From NCBI GenBank assembly GCA_040772845.1, contig JAXGXG010000001.1, forward strand, positions 4,402,001 through 4,466,000: a stretch of 64,000 bases of DNA, given 5' to 3'. Below are positions 54,968 to 63,790 of the stretch, in pieces. Position 1 is the stretch's first letter. Every line of letters starts with the position of its first letter. Origin of the DNA: PWXP01 sp040772845. GTDB taxonomy: Bacteria > Planctomycetota > Planctomycetia > Pirellulales > Thermoguttaceae. Position numbers and translations under genes: made by a program. The notes beneath the pieces were generated by a model. It was not told the origin of the DNA, searched no databases, and worked only from the letters and a program-made list of their open reading frames with translations.

Positions 54968-54995
54968 TTGCTTTGCATGCCGAACTGGGTATACT
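54968..54995 (+). promoter_or_regulatory. candidate rpsR promoter
   Basis: TTGCTT (54968-54973), a 16-base spacer and TATACT (54990-54995), about 75 bases before the ATG of rpsR. Confidence 0.6.
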
Positions 54996-55068
54996 AATGG
55001 GTTTCCGCCGCGTCCTGCCCGTTCGCGGTAGTTTTGATTACGCCAAGAGACATTTTTTCACAAACGCC

Positions 55069-55344
55069 ATGGCACGAAAACCCCAGATGAGTCGACCGAG
55101 CCGACGCCGGTCGAAGGCTAAGCCGCTGACGAAGAAGAAAGACCCCATCTTTGTCGATGGCCAGCGTCCTCGCCCCATGTATGTCGACTACAAGGACATC
55201 GAGCTGCTCAAGAAGCTGACCAACCGGCAGGGAAAGATCATCAGCCGACGTAAAAGCGGCTGCACGGCGGCCAGCCAGCACGCGGTCATGCAGGCGATCA
55301 AGCGGGCCCGGTTCATGGCACTGCTTCCCTACGTGGGCGAATAG
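55069..55344 (+). CDS. rpsR: 30S ribosomal protein S18
   Basis: 91 residues. The C-terminal two thirds carry the S18 core: VDYKDIELLKKLTNRQGKIISRRKSGCTAASQHAVMQAIKRARFMALLPY. The N-terminus (MARKPQMSRPSRRRSKAKPLTKKK) is basic. In most bacteria rpsR sits between rpsF and rplI; here it stands alone with its own promoter. The start at ATG 55069 is supported by the basic tail. Confidence 0.96.
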   Translation: MARKPQMSRPSRRRSKAKPLTKKKDPIFVDGQRPRPMYVDYKDIELLKKLTNRQGKIISRRKSGCTAASQHAVMQAIKRARFMALLPYVGE

Positions 55345-55363
55345 GGCGATCGCGAAATGTCCG

Positions 55364-55391
55364 AGGCACCCCGTCCCACCTCGGGGTGCCT
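55364..55391 (+). terminator. hairpin after rpsR
   Basis: A 10-bp stem (AGGCACCCCG / CGGGGTGCCT) lies 20 bases after the rpsR stop. The tail is not T-rich, so efficiency is uncertain. Confidence 0.5.
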
Positions 55392-55529
55392 GCTCGCCAC
55401 GTTGGCTTCTGCTATTCTCTCTCCTGAAGCAATCGGTCTCTAATCGTCTCGGCAGAGAATCTTGGCTCGTTCCCGTGCGAGTTCGTAGTTCCGCCTTCAG
55501 GCGGTCTTCTTTCTGTCTCCGCCCAACGC

Positions 55530-55762
55530 TTCCACCTCCCCTTTGGGGAGGTCGGGCGCGGTAGCGGCCGGGTGGGGATGCCGGCTGGCTCTGCGGTTGT
55601 TCGGCTACGCCCTCCCCGGGCCTCTGAGCCCGACCCTCCCGCTGCGCGGGCGGGTGAAGAGTCGCGGTAGCGGCCGAGACTTTCACCTCCCCGTTGGGGA
55701 GGTCGGACGCGGTAGCGGCCGGGTGGGGACGCCGGCTGGCTCTGCGGTTGTTCGGCTACGCC
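55530..55762. repeat. 80-base direct duplication
   Basis: Bases 55530-55610 and 55681-55762 are about 95 percent identical (CACCTCCCC, then GTAGCGGCCGGGTGGGGA, ending TTCGGCTACGCC). The 70 bases between them hold another GC-rich hairpin. Confidence 0.9.
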
Positions 55763-55892
55763 TGGGCTGTCAAAAAGTTGGGGTTGCGGTGATTTGGGGT
55801 TGCGCAAGGTTTGTTCGTGTTTCGCCAGTCCGATAGGTCTTCTAGCCGCGTGAGCGAGTGCCGGGTTGGATACTGGTCTTCGCCCCGAAGGG

Positions 55893-56140
55893 GCCGAAAG
55901 GCTGTAGCCACGGGTGAAGCGGCGTGGCGGCGATGTCGCCGCCATCGACGCGGAACCCGTGGAATGATGGTGGAAACTCCCGATAGCCCCGGCAGGGGCG
56001 GCAGACGCGATGCATTGCTGCCGCCCCTGCCGGGGCTTTGGGCACGGGGCTTGGCCACCACGGGTTGCACTTGGCCCGACTGTCGTCGGACCGCGTTCCA
56101 CCCGTGGCTACAACCTGCTGCCCCTCCGGGGCAAAAAGGA
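55893..56140. repeat. long imperfect inverted repeat
   Basis: GGCTGTAGCCACGGGTG near 55908 is inverted at about 56098 (CACCCGTGGCTACAACC), with CCGAAGGGGCC / GCCCCTCCGGGGC outside. Inside are smaller hairpins: GGCGGCGATGTCGCCGCC, and GCCCCGGCAGGGGCGGCAG with its inverse. No gene fits; this looks like a mobile palindromic unit. Confidence 0.75.
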
Positions 56141-56190
56141 ACAGAACCGCACTATCCAAACATCGTGTCAACCTCAACTTTGAACAGCCC

Positions 56191-56233
56191 GGGGCAAGCC
56201 TGCCGGCGGCCCTTCAAGTCTGCTGCTGCACCC
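56191..56233 (-). repeat. palindromic repeat family copy (one arm)
   Basis: On the minus strand GGGGTGCAGCAGCAGACTTG is followed by AGGGCCGCCGGCAGGCTTGC, as in the other copies. Confidence 0.7.
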
Positions 56234-56262
56234 CGTTTGTCGCCTTACCTGGAAGCAGACGC

Positions 56263-56302
56263 CAAGAAAAATAGAAACGCCCGGTCAGCCGTGCCGGGCG
56301 TT
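56263..56302 (-). terminator. intrinsic terminator of the lysine-rich gene
   Basis: A 9-bp stem (AACGCCCGG / CCGGGCGTT) is followed on the minus strand by CTATTTTTCTT. It lies about 70 bases past the stop of the lysine-rich gene. A smaller hairpin (CCGACCG / CGGTCGG) comes directly after the stop. Confidence 0.8.
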
Positions 56303-56373
56303 CCTTTCTCGTCGTATCGCGTTGTTGGCGAAGAGGGTCGCAAGCTTCGCCGACCGAAAAAACGGTCGGGAGC

Positions 56374-56508
56374 CTACTTCTTCTTCTTAGCCGCCTTCTT
56401 CTTGGCAACTTTCTTCTTGGCTACCTTCTTTTTGGTTGCCTTCTTAGCAGTTGCCTTCTTGGCCGCCTTCTTTGCGACCTTCTTCTTAGTTGCCTTCTTT
56501 TTGGCCAC
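56374..56508 (-). CDS. lysine/alanine-rich histone H1-like small protein
   Basis: 44 residues made only of Met, Ala, Lys, Thr and Val: repeats of AKKK, ATKKK, VAKK and AAKK, with about 60 percent lysine. It starts with GTG at 56508, with AGGAGG 7 bases upstream, and ends with TAG at 56374. The composition is that of the C-terminal tail of histone H1 and of bacterial H1-like proteins, so it should bind DNA or RNA and compact the nucleoid. The run of near-identical codons (AAG AAG GCN) could allow slippage. It has its own terminator. Confidence 0.8.
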   Translation of the reverse strand: MAKKKATKKKVAKKAAKKATAKKATKKKVAKKKVAKKKAAKKKK

Positions 56509-57152
56509 CTCACGTCCTCCTAACTAACATGTTGGGCGGTTCGCTACGACGCTGATCGGCTGGGATCGACGCACGTCGCGCCACACGCCCGGGAAACAAG
56601 ACAACGATCTTCCGACTTCCTGTCGTCAGTGCTGGATAGCGCTGACCCAAGCCGTCGTTCGTTTCCGCAGGTACTTCAGAATCCCCTTTTGTACTCAAGG
56701 ATTCACTGCGTAGAAGGGACACCAGCGTCCCTGTCTTTCCATGATCCTACCATATCTTCAAATTAACGCAAGCACAATTTACCCTCTCTGCGAATTTTTT
56801 TCAAGATCACCTCGAGTGCGCAAACGATTGTTCGTGCTTGCGATTCATGCGGTGACGACTTGAAGCGATAGGTTTTCTATCGTCAACAAGGAACTCCACA
56901 CATTGCATTGACTTCGGCGCTTCTGTATGTGCAGCGTCTCGTCCCTATGCGAGTGTTTCCTCCACTCGTGCTATGTCGAGTGGCGTTCCGATGGCGATTC
57001 CATGCGATCGTCATCATGAGTTTATGGCCGTTTTAAGCTGGTTTTTCGGAATTTCGAGAGGAGCCGAAGATCTGTAGACCTCTTGTCGTTACGTATGAAA
57101 ACGCGTATTATTGACAAGGTAAGGGCACACTCGTTTCTATGGAGGTTATCCC
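56509..57152. other. 640-base gene-free region
   Basis: AT-richer than the surroundings. It must contain the divergent promoters of the lysine-rich gene and the gene at 57.2 kb. TTGACA at 57111-57116 is a candidate -35 with only a weak -10. I see no gene or clear RNA. Confidence 0.5.
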
Positions 57153-57848
57153 ATGTACGCGTTGCTCATTGCCGCTGTTTGGGCGGCGAACCCTGGCGAA
57201 ACGGAACCCGTTTCACTCCTTTCCGAGGTGTCGGCCGTCGAATCGGAGCAGCCGATCATTCCATTTCGCACCGGCCGTGAACTTCTTCACGCGGCAGAAA
57301 AATCCTTGCGGCACTGGGCGCAACCGGAGGACGAACAACTGGAATCGGCCGCCAAGGACCTCCTGGTCCTCTTTCAGGAACTCCAGGCCGATACCGAGCT
57401 GGCGGCATCGTTGCGCGAGCCGCTTGTCAACAAAGTGCGGGGACGACTGGCCGAACTTGCTCGTCGTCTGAAGGTCCAAGCGGCCGTACGCCGCCGGTTG
57501 GCGCGTGAAAATGGCGAAGATAAGGTCGATGCTGTTGCCGATTTGCAGCCTCTGCCGCAATTTGCTCCCGGAATGGGGCTCGGCGCGGGAATGGCGCCTG
57601 GAATGGGCGGAAACGCCTGGAATCAGGGTGGAATGGGCCTGCTCGGTCAGAATATGAGCGACGACAACGGGGAACAGCTTGTCGATCTGATCCAAACCAC
57701 CATTCGCCCGAACTCCTGGGACCGTGTCGGAGGACCGGGAACCATCTATTACTGGCGAAACCAACGAGCGATTGTCGTGCGTCAAATGGGCGAAGTCCAC
57801 GATGAAATCGGCGATTTGCTCCAGCAGATGAACCGCTTGGGACACTGA
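57153..57848 (+). CDS. exported hypothetical protein with a C-terminal secretin-like segment
   Basis: 231 residues from ATG 57153 with GGAGG 7 bases upstream. A very short N-terminal hydrophobic stretch (MYALLIAAVWAA) may serve as a signal. The middle is helical and charged. Residues about 140-170 are Gly/Met-rich (GMGLGAGMAPGMGG). The end (LIQTTIRPNSWDRVGG, IVVRQMGEVHDEIGDLLQQM) resembles the short N-domain repeats of secretins that occur in many planctomycete proteins. Function unknown. The next gene starts 3 bases after its stop, so they are co-translated. Confidence 0.65.
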   Translation: MYALLIAAVWAANPGETEPVSLLSEVSAVESEQPIIPFRTGRELLHAAEKSLRHWAQPEDEQLESAAKDLLVLFQELQADTELAASLREPLVNKVRGRLAELARRLKVQAAVRRRLARENGEDKVDAVADLQPLPQFAPGMGLGAGMAPGMGGNAWNQGGMGLLGQNMSDDNGEQLVDLIQTTIRPNSWDRVGGPGTIYYWRNQRAIVVRQMGEVHDEIGDLLQQMNRLGH

Positions 57849-57851
57849 ACC

Positions 57852-58298
57852 ATGACCATCCTTGACTCGCTCAATGAGTATCTCGACGCAGAGGGCGTCG
57901 CGCCCGAAACGTTGCAAACCGTCGCCGATTTGAGTTGCGAACGGCATTTGAAGGCCGGAGATTTGCTCTTTCGGGCCGATCAGGAGTCGGATCGTCTCTA
58001 TATCGTTACGGAAGGCCAGGTGGATATTCAGTATCTCATGCCCAGTGGCAAACGCCAGACGTTCGACGTCCTGGAACCTGGCGACTTCGGTGGATGGTCG
58101 GCCGTGGTCGAACCGCACACCACCTCGTCCATCGGCGTATGCCGAACCCCAACGACCGTCGTTGCGATTGACGCGGCGGAGTTGCGGGAGCTGTGCCGGA
58201 AGGATACCGATTTCGGCTTTCGGCTGATGAAGCAGATGGCCCGCGTCATCCGTCGCCGCCTCCGCGCCGCACGGCAGCAGATTGCCGAGGCCGATTAG
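57852..58298 (+). CDS. cyclic nucleotide-binding domain protein
   Basis: 148 residues with a single cNMP-binding beta-roll: LKAGDLLFRADQESDRLYIVTEGQVDI, FDVLEPGDFGGWSAVVEPHTTSSIGVCR. The phosphate-binding cassette differs from the canonical RSA form, so ligand binding is uncertain. The C-terminal 30 residues are helical and basic (RVIRRRLRAARQQIAE) with no DNA-binding HTH. It may be a sensor without output domain, coupled to the gene 3 bases upstream. Confidence 0.85.
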   Translation: MTILDSLNEYLDAEGVAPETLQTVADLSCERHLKAGDLLFRADQESDRLYIVTEGQVDIQYLMPSGKRQTFDVLEPGDFGGWSAVVEPHTTSSIGVCRTPTTVVAIDAAELRELCRKDTDFGFRLMKQMARVIRRRLRAARQQIAEAD

Positions 58299-58332
58299 TC
58301 GGCCACGCGCGCTCGCCAACAGGGCCCTGTCA

Positions 58333-60549
58333 TCATTTGCCAGAGTGCTTGCCGGCAGAGGGCCAGTGATCGCACGCGTCGGTCACTGCGGTGTGGAAGA
58401 CGTCGTCCGCGCGTGCGTTGGCGAAATGCTGACTGGCGTTTTCGCCTGCCGCTTGGGCACGGCGTGCCCGCGCATGGTGCAGCGTCGCCTGAGTGACCAA
58501 ATCCAGCTCGGCGAGCACATCGGATTCGGTCCCTTCAAAGACAAAACGCTCGAGGGCATCCGCCTCTTCTTGCGTTCCGGTTGTCGTGCCGGCAAACAGT
58601 TTGTGAGCCAGATCGCCGCGGCCGAGCCGACTGGCTTCGCAGGCGAGCAAGAGCAGTGTCGTGTCGTCAATGCTGGCGATGTTCTCCTCGGTTGTCGCTT
58701 CGGCCAGATAAATCGCCTGCTCCGGGTTGCGTCTGGCTGCGAGACACAAATCGATTGCCTGGCACGTATCCTCGTCTCTGAGACCCATGAGCCGATCGTG
58801 TGCAACCTCCCCGTATACCAGGAGCTGGAACCATGCGTCCAGAATTTCAACCTCCTCTACAGGGACGTCCAACGCTTTGAGGTAGTGATCGGCAGGATAC
58901 GGCAGCGAAGCATCGGGCAGGGCCCTTGCCAGTTGGCCGTACCGGATGGCGGTGCTAAAAGAAATGGAATCCGGATCGCATTGGCATTCTTTGACGAATA
59001 GATCGATTGCGTCTTTGACGCGTCCCGCCGCTACCAGGGATTCGAGATACAGTTCCCAGGGAAAGACGGCGTCCTCGGGGCAGATGGTTCGAGCCCGTTC
59101 AAAGAGGGGGGCGGCGTCCTTGAATTGCCGCGACATCGCCATGGAATAGGCGCAGCCATTGACGATGTAGTAATAATCGGGGAATTGCTCCAGCAGTTGG
59201 CGATAGGTTGCGCATTGTTCCTCCATGGGTTGGGTCCGCGCAGCCAAGTAGGCAGCCATGGGAGAATCGGGGTGCTCGTCGGCCATTCGGCGATAGATTT
59301 CCCGTGCTTTGTCCTGCTGCCCCATCGACTTGAGGGCTTCCTGGTGAATGCGGTGAAACTCGACTGCGTCGGGGGCTTTCGCAACCATCTGCTCAATGAA
59401 ATGGAGGCCTTGTTCCTGCCCGCGCACCGAATCGATCAACCCCCAAGCCAGCCGGGCCGCCGTGGTATTGGTCAGATCGGCCTGCGCAACCGATTCTACG
59501 AGCGTTGCAGCGCCTTCCATATCTCCGGTTTCGGACAGCACATTCAGGCTGGTCTGCCAGCCGCCGGAAAGTACGAACGCGTGTTTTCGGCGTTGAACCG
59601 AGGTATTGGACGAGATGGAAATCTCATTGGGAGGATCTTCGAAGACGTACTCGATCCCGTCTCGCAGGATGAGCCGCTCGCCAATGTAGTGCTTGAAGTC
59701 CGGTTCCTGCTGATTGAAATTGAGCGCCAGCTTGCCGCTATAGACGACGTCCTCGACAAGCAGAGGCGCAACGCCAAGCACATTGTAGGCAACCAGGTCA
59801 TGGCGACCCGGAATCTTCACATCCTGTTCTTCCAGCAGTTCCTCCTGCGGGCCGGTGACTCGCACGGAGTGCATCCCCACAGGAAGACGCTGTGAGGCTC
59901 GGCTGTCCGGATCGACCTGGAAGCGTTGGTCATCAATGGCAATCGTCACCGGGACATCGAGTCCGTTGACAAAATGGACGGTGGCATTCCTGCCGGAATA
60001 CCACGACGTGGCGATGACTCCGGCCACGGCTGCAAGGGCGAGTGTGAAGACGATCTGCCGGATTCGCCGCGTCTTCTGCGAGAAAGACACCTTGCCCAAG
60101 AACTGATACTGCCCGCCACCCACGTCGCGCACCAGATACTCGCGGAGTGGAATCAGCGGAATGAACAGGAGGGTAATCCAGAGCGTGGCGAAGTGAGTGC
60201 CGTCAGCGGGATTGAACTCCTGGCGCCCGTAAAGGGTCGTCCCGCACCCGTTGAACGTGAGCATGGTGGGGGCGCCTTGGATTGGCCGTACGAACAGCCG
60301 TCGATCTTGCAGCAGTTCGTCAAGCTTGCTGCAAAGGTGCGGATCGATTTCCGAACGGCGCTTGCGTTGAAGCACGGTCTCCAGCTCGCGCGGATCACCG
60401 GCATCAAAAGCCGCTCGGATTTCAGGATCCTTCAGCAGTTGCTGAAATAACGGATCGGACGAATCCGGAGGCGGGGCCGCATCGGCCGCTGGGTTCGACT
60501 CCTCGCCACGCGGTAGATCGTCGAAGACGTGAGAATCCTGATCGGCCAT
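58333..60549 (-). CDS. membrane protein with TPR-like C-terminus
   Basis: 738 residues from ATG 60549 (AAGGAGGGG 6 bases upstream). The N-terminal 100 residues are acidic and disordered. A region with cysteines and two hydrophobic stretches (about 125-150 and 165-190, WITLLFIPLIPLREYLV and IVFTLALAAVAGVIATSWYS) anchors the protein. A beta-rich domain follows (about 195-300). The last 350 residues are helical repeats of TPR type (AREIYRRMADEHPDSPMAAYLAARTQ). It is probably an envelope scaffold; no enzyme motif is visible. The gene converges on the cNMP-binding gene. Confidence 0.7.
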   Translation of the reverse strand: MADQDSHVFDDLPRGEESNPAADAAPPPDSSDPLFQQLLKDPEIRAAFDAGDPRELETVLQRKRRSEIDPHLCSKLDELLQDRRLFVRPIQGAPTMLTFNGCGTTLYGRQEFNPADGTHFATLWITLLFIPLIPLREYLVRDVGGGQYQFLGKVSFSQKTRRIRQIVFTLALAAVAGVIATSWYSGRNATVHFVNGLDVPVTIAIDDQRFQVDPDSRASQRLPVGMHSVRVTGPQEELLEEQDVKIPGRHDLVAYNVLGVAPLLVEDVVYSGKLALNFNQQEPDFKHYIGERLILRDGIEYVFEDPPNEISISSNTSVQRRKHAFVLSGGWQTSLNVLSETGDMEGAATLVESVAQADLTNTTAARLAWGLIDSVRGQEQGLHFIEQMVAKAPDAVEFHRIHQEALKSMGQQDKAREIYRRMADEHPDSPMAAYLAARTQPMEEQCATYRQLLEQFPDYYYIVNGCAYSMAMSRQFKDAAPLFERARTICPEDAVFPWELYLESLVAAGRVKDAIDLFVKECQCDPDSISFSTAIRYGQLARALPDASLPYPADHYLKALDVPVEEVEILDAWFQLLVYGEVAHDRLMGLRDEDTCQAIDLCLAARRNPEQAIYLAEATTEENIASIDDTTLLLLACEASRLGRGDLAHKLFAGTTTGTQEEADALERFVFEGTESDVLAELDLVTQATLHHARARRAQAAGENASQHFANARADDVFHTAVTDACDHWPSAGKHSGK

Positions 60550-60771
60550 CGTTTGCCCCTCCTTCAGCTTGCGGCGCCCTCCAGCCCGAATCAGCGCGGA
60601 AGAAAGGCTTCGCGGTACATGAATGGAATTGCCATGACGAACGTTCCAGGAGTCTAGCAGGTCGATCGGGCTCTGCCAAGCGTCTGCCGTCGCTGGAGGA
60701 ATCATAACGTCAAATCGCCTGGCCGAATCGCTGCAACCAACTGCGAGAGCGGCCGGGGGGGAAGCCGGAAA

Positions 60772-61881
60772 CTACGCCAACATCAGCGAATTGAAGACGA
60801 CCCACCGGGCTGTCAGAAGCGTCAATCCCAGGCAAAGCCACCACGACGCAAGCTGTGTGCCGCGATAGAACCGGAGATTCCATAGAATAGCGACACAAGC
60901 CGCCGTGGCCACAAGCTTCAGCCCAAGCAGCACCGCAGGCTGCGAGGCCAACGAAGCACCGAACGGGTTGATTTCCCAGAAGCTTGTGGTGTGTGCAGCC
61001 GTCAATGTGCAGGTGACGTCGAAAACACACAGAATCGCGATCATGGCGGCACATCCCATGACAAGCCGAACATCACGAGGAATGCGATTTATGTCCGACC
61101 ACCTGCAAAAGTGCTGCGGTCGATGGCTTAGCACCAGCCCGAAGGATACGATCGTCAGGACCATTCCCAAGACTGTGAGTGGATAGAGCAGATATCGGGA
61201 TGGCGCGACGAGCGTCTGGACGGGCATTTCGTCGGGATTCTCTTCCGGTCTCAAACGTTCCGCGAGTGTGGGGTCCGACTGAAACTCGTCGATCAGCGAC
61301 GTCCACTGCGCCAGGGTGACCGGCAGCCGGTTATGCGAGGTCAATAGCCGCAGTTTCTCGGTCCGTTCCGTGTCGGAGAGGAGGGTTCGGATCATGGTTT
61401 CGCCATGGGGAAAGGCGCACACGGTCCCGTCGCCGAAAGCGATGATCAGGCTTCCACTGAGGAGCAATCGCTGAACGTCGATGAGCATCCGCCGTGCATC
61501 CAGATCGACATCGGGCGCGGAGAGCATTCCGTGGTAGATGCGGCGGCCGCGGAAACTGGGGCCGAAAGCATGGCCGTTAAGCTCCAGATAGCGAGCCGCT
61601 GCGCCCGGCATCCCCAGGGCAAGGCCGTTGATTCGCAAATACTCGCCGTCGTGTTCAACCTGGTAGGGTGGAGCAACGTAGCGGTTCTCGACAATCAGGA
61701 ATCCGCTATCGACGGCCGGCTCGCGAGGTGCGGCTTCGCTCGTCGTGGGCTCATGTCCGGTTTGGCGTTCGGAATCCTGCAGGGCGGCTTCCATCGAACC
61801 CGCCCACAGCAACCCTGCAACCGCAATCAAGACAGCTCTCAACCTGCATGATCGAACTACACACCGCCTGGTTGTCTTCAT
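60772..61881 (-). CDS. exported protein with C-terminal membrane helices
   Basis: 369 residues from ATG 61881. The signal sequence (about 15-36) is followed by a periplasmic domain to about residue 230, and then four membrane segments (about 232-254, 275-295, 312-335 and 345-367). Nothing in it matches a family I know. It lies 222 bases upstream of the TPR protein on the same strand and may act with it in the envelope. Confidence 0.65.
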   Translation of the reverse strand: MKTTRRCVVRSCRLRAVLIAVAGLLWAGSMEAALQDSERQTGHEPTTSEAAPREPAVDSGFLIVENRYVAPPYQVEHDGEYLRINGLALGMPGAAARYLELNGHAFGPSFRGRRIYHGMLSAPDVDLDARRMLIDVQRLLLSGSLIIAFGDGTVCAFPHGETMIRTLLSDTERTEKLRLLTSHNRLPVTLAQWTSLIDEFQSDPTLAERLRPEENPDEMPVQTLVAPSRYLLYPLTVLGMVLTIVSFGLVLSHRPQHFCRWSDINRIPRDVRLVMGCAAMIAILCVFDVTCTLTAAHTTSFWEINPFGASLASQPAVLLGLKLVATAACVAILWNLRFYRGTQLASWWLCLGLTLLTARWVVFNSLMLA

Positions 61882-62370
61882 CGCGTGTCCTCTCTCTGCC
61901 GCCACGGAATGATGCAAATCGATTCGCGCATTTGCGTAACTGGCAGACCGTCCGAGTCTTGTTGCAGCGTCGCAAATCCTGGTCAAAAGACACGCCCCGT
62001 GCTTCTGACGCCAGCGGGCCGAGCCGCCTGCCGGCTGCAAACCGTCTACTAGCTTACATGGCAGGCGGGACGCAGGAAACCCCCTCAGTCGAAGGGTCTT
62101 CGGTGGCCATCAGGAAGTCGCCTGAGTAACTAACACCCAGCGACGGGCAGAGTATCGCCCCATCTTCGGCGGCACCGTGCGGGGCGAGAATGGACTGGGG
62201 ACGTTGCCGTAGCCAACTGACCACGGCTCCAAGCCGGGCAAGCCGGCCGGTGGCCTTTTTTCAGCCGTGCAAGTCCGCTGTTGCACCCATCCTCGGCCGT
62301 CAGCAAGGACGGCCGGGGCTGGGGCAACGTGGAGATTGGTGTGGACGAACTTGCTGCTGCTGATGCAGGT
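61882..62370. other. intergenic with palindromic repeat copy
   Basis: No gene seen. Bases 62221-62288 (minus sense) carry the dispersed repeat: GTGCAACAGCGGACTTGCAC, an A-run, the GGCCACCGGCCGGCTTGC block and GGAGCCGTGGTCA. Confidence 0.7.
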
Positions 62371-62556
62371 TCATTTGGTTCCGAACCCATGGTCGTTCAG
62401 ATCGCCTTCGATCCCGCCCCAGAGCCCGCCGGCTTCGCCGCCTACGGTTCCGATGGCGCCAATGGTCACCATGAGGATCATCGCCAGCATGACCGCATAT
62501 TCCACGGCAGTCGCAGCATGGTCGTCGCGTAAAAAATGCAGTATTTGTGGGATCAT
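62371..62556 (-). CDS. Flp/Fap-type pilin
   Basis: 61 residues, MIPQILHFLRDDHAATAVEY, then one hydrophobic helix. It has the Flp layout: a short basic leader and then (A/G)TAVEYAVMLAMILMV, with the Glu-Tyr pair of type IVb pilins. GGAGG is 7 bases before ATG 62556. The prepilin peptidase cleavage motif is G-to-A changed in this copy (DHAATAVEY), so the site should be checked. No tad assembly genes are in the window. Confidence 0.85.
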   Translation of the reverse strand: MIPQILHFLRDDHAATAVEYAVMLAMILMVTIGAIGTVGGEAGGLWGGIEGDLNDHGFGTK

Positions 62557-62887
62557 TTTTACGCCTCCCGTGCACTGCATCAGGTTGCCGAGCAACGGAT
62601 CGCCCCACAAAGGGAACCTCTCTTGCAGACAAGGAGCTTCCACGGGTCGCACGCGATCGCAACGTCGGCCGCACCTGATGCCCCCCTTCACTTGGGGAAA
62701 GACGGGCAGAAAAGTAGAACTAGATACCCGTCCACTCAAGCCTACCTTGCCGGTGGCCGATGTCAAATGCCGGCAGACCCATCACGCGGCCCCGACACAT
62801 CCGGTGATCCTTGCACGAAGATTTGCACCGACTGCGCCGCCATCGGCCGGTAGTGCGGGGGACCAGCGTGATCTGTCCCTGGCTATC
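62557..62887. other. intergenic region
   Basis: Nothing recognised beyond the ribosome site of the pilin at the left end. Confidence 0.45.
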
Positions 62888-63661
62888 TCAGGGGGTGGTC
62901 GGTGACGGCGATTGCACGCTGACGGTACCGGCAACCAGCGGCGCCCACTTGGTCAGATTGACATGACCGGCGACGGCTGTGGGGACGCGCCAAAGGAGGG
63001 CTATGGCCCAGTTTCCCTCTGTTCGGTAGTACATTTCGAAGACGCCAGGCAACGTCACCTCACGTCCCTGGCCCGTTTTGTCTTTGTAGTAGAAGCTCTG
63101 AGCTCCCTCAGCCCGCAGCCGCTGCCAGCTTGTCGCCTCTGCTGAAGGCGATTGGCATTGAACGCTTTCCCACGCGATCGACTGCCCCGCAAACTGCTTC
63201 TGGACTTGCTGGCGCCACTCCTCGCTTCGATCGCGGTAGCCAGGTTCGGTCTTGTTCTCCGCACTCACGTACAAATAGAACGGGATCTGGCCGCCATCGG
63301 CGTCCGCAACGAAATCTTCGTAGGTGTAGGTCAGACCGGGCAAATCGACCATACCCGGTTTCACACGGACAGCGGCCGGTGGCGCCCCCTCCTCAGCCAC
63401 AGGCACGTCAGCCACAAGCGGCGATCGCGTGAATGGCTGCGGAATCTGAACGCTTACGGGCTTGTCGCCAAGTTGCTGGGGCGCGTCGAGCCCGGCAAAC
63501 TCCTTCGACTTGGCCAGCTCACGTACGCGAGCCTCGATCCGCTCTCGATACTCTCCCACCCCGCAGCCGACAAGCCACGCCATATGTATCGTCAGCACAA
63601 CAGCAGCCAGCCGTCGTCCATGCCTGAAAAATCGATCTATGCGAACCCTGCAACGCCTCAT
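62888..63661 (-). CDS. lipoprotein of unknown function
   Basis: 257 residues from ATG 63661. A hydrophobic stretch (about 17-33) ends in the lipobox LVGC, so the mature protein should be lipid-anchored at Cys34 or close to it. A helical linker (about 38-52) precedes a domain of about 170 residues with strands and aromatic residues (YTYEDFVADADGGQIPFYLYVS, WALLWRVPTA-like end). I do not recognise the family. Confidence 0.7.
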   Translation of the reverse strand: MRRCRVRIDRFFRHGRRLAAVVLTIHMAWLVGCGVGEYRERIEARVRELAKSKEFAGLDAPQQLGDKPVSVQIPQPFTRSPLVADVPVAEEGAPPAAVRVKPGMVDLPGLTYTYEDFVADADGGQIPFYLYVSAENKTEPGYRDRSEEWRQQVQKQFAGQSIAWESVQCQSPSAEATSWQRLRAEGAQSFYYKDKTGQGREVTLPGVFEMYYRTEGNWAIALLWRVPTAVAGHVNLTKWAPLVAGTVSVQSPSPTTP

Positions 63662-63790
63662 CGAAAGCAGCCCTCGGTAGATGGTTTCGGATAACAGGCC
63701 GCATTTTACACCGCCGACCCCCGGTACGGCAAGCGTTCGAGGCCCAGGCGGCACGACTACTACACGGCAGGGGGGAGGGCTGCTTCTGCG

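Noticed and set aside
62267..62905. 212-codon plus-strand frame over the pilin gene
   Set aside because: Antisense to the Flp pilin, which has a good ribosome site and a clear family pattern.
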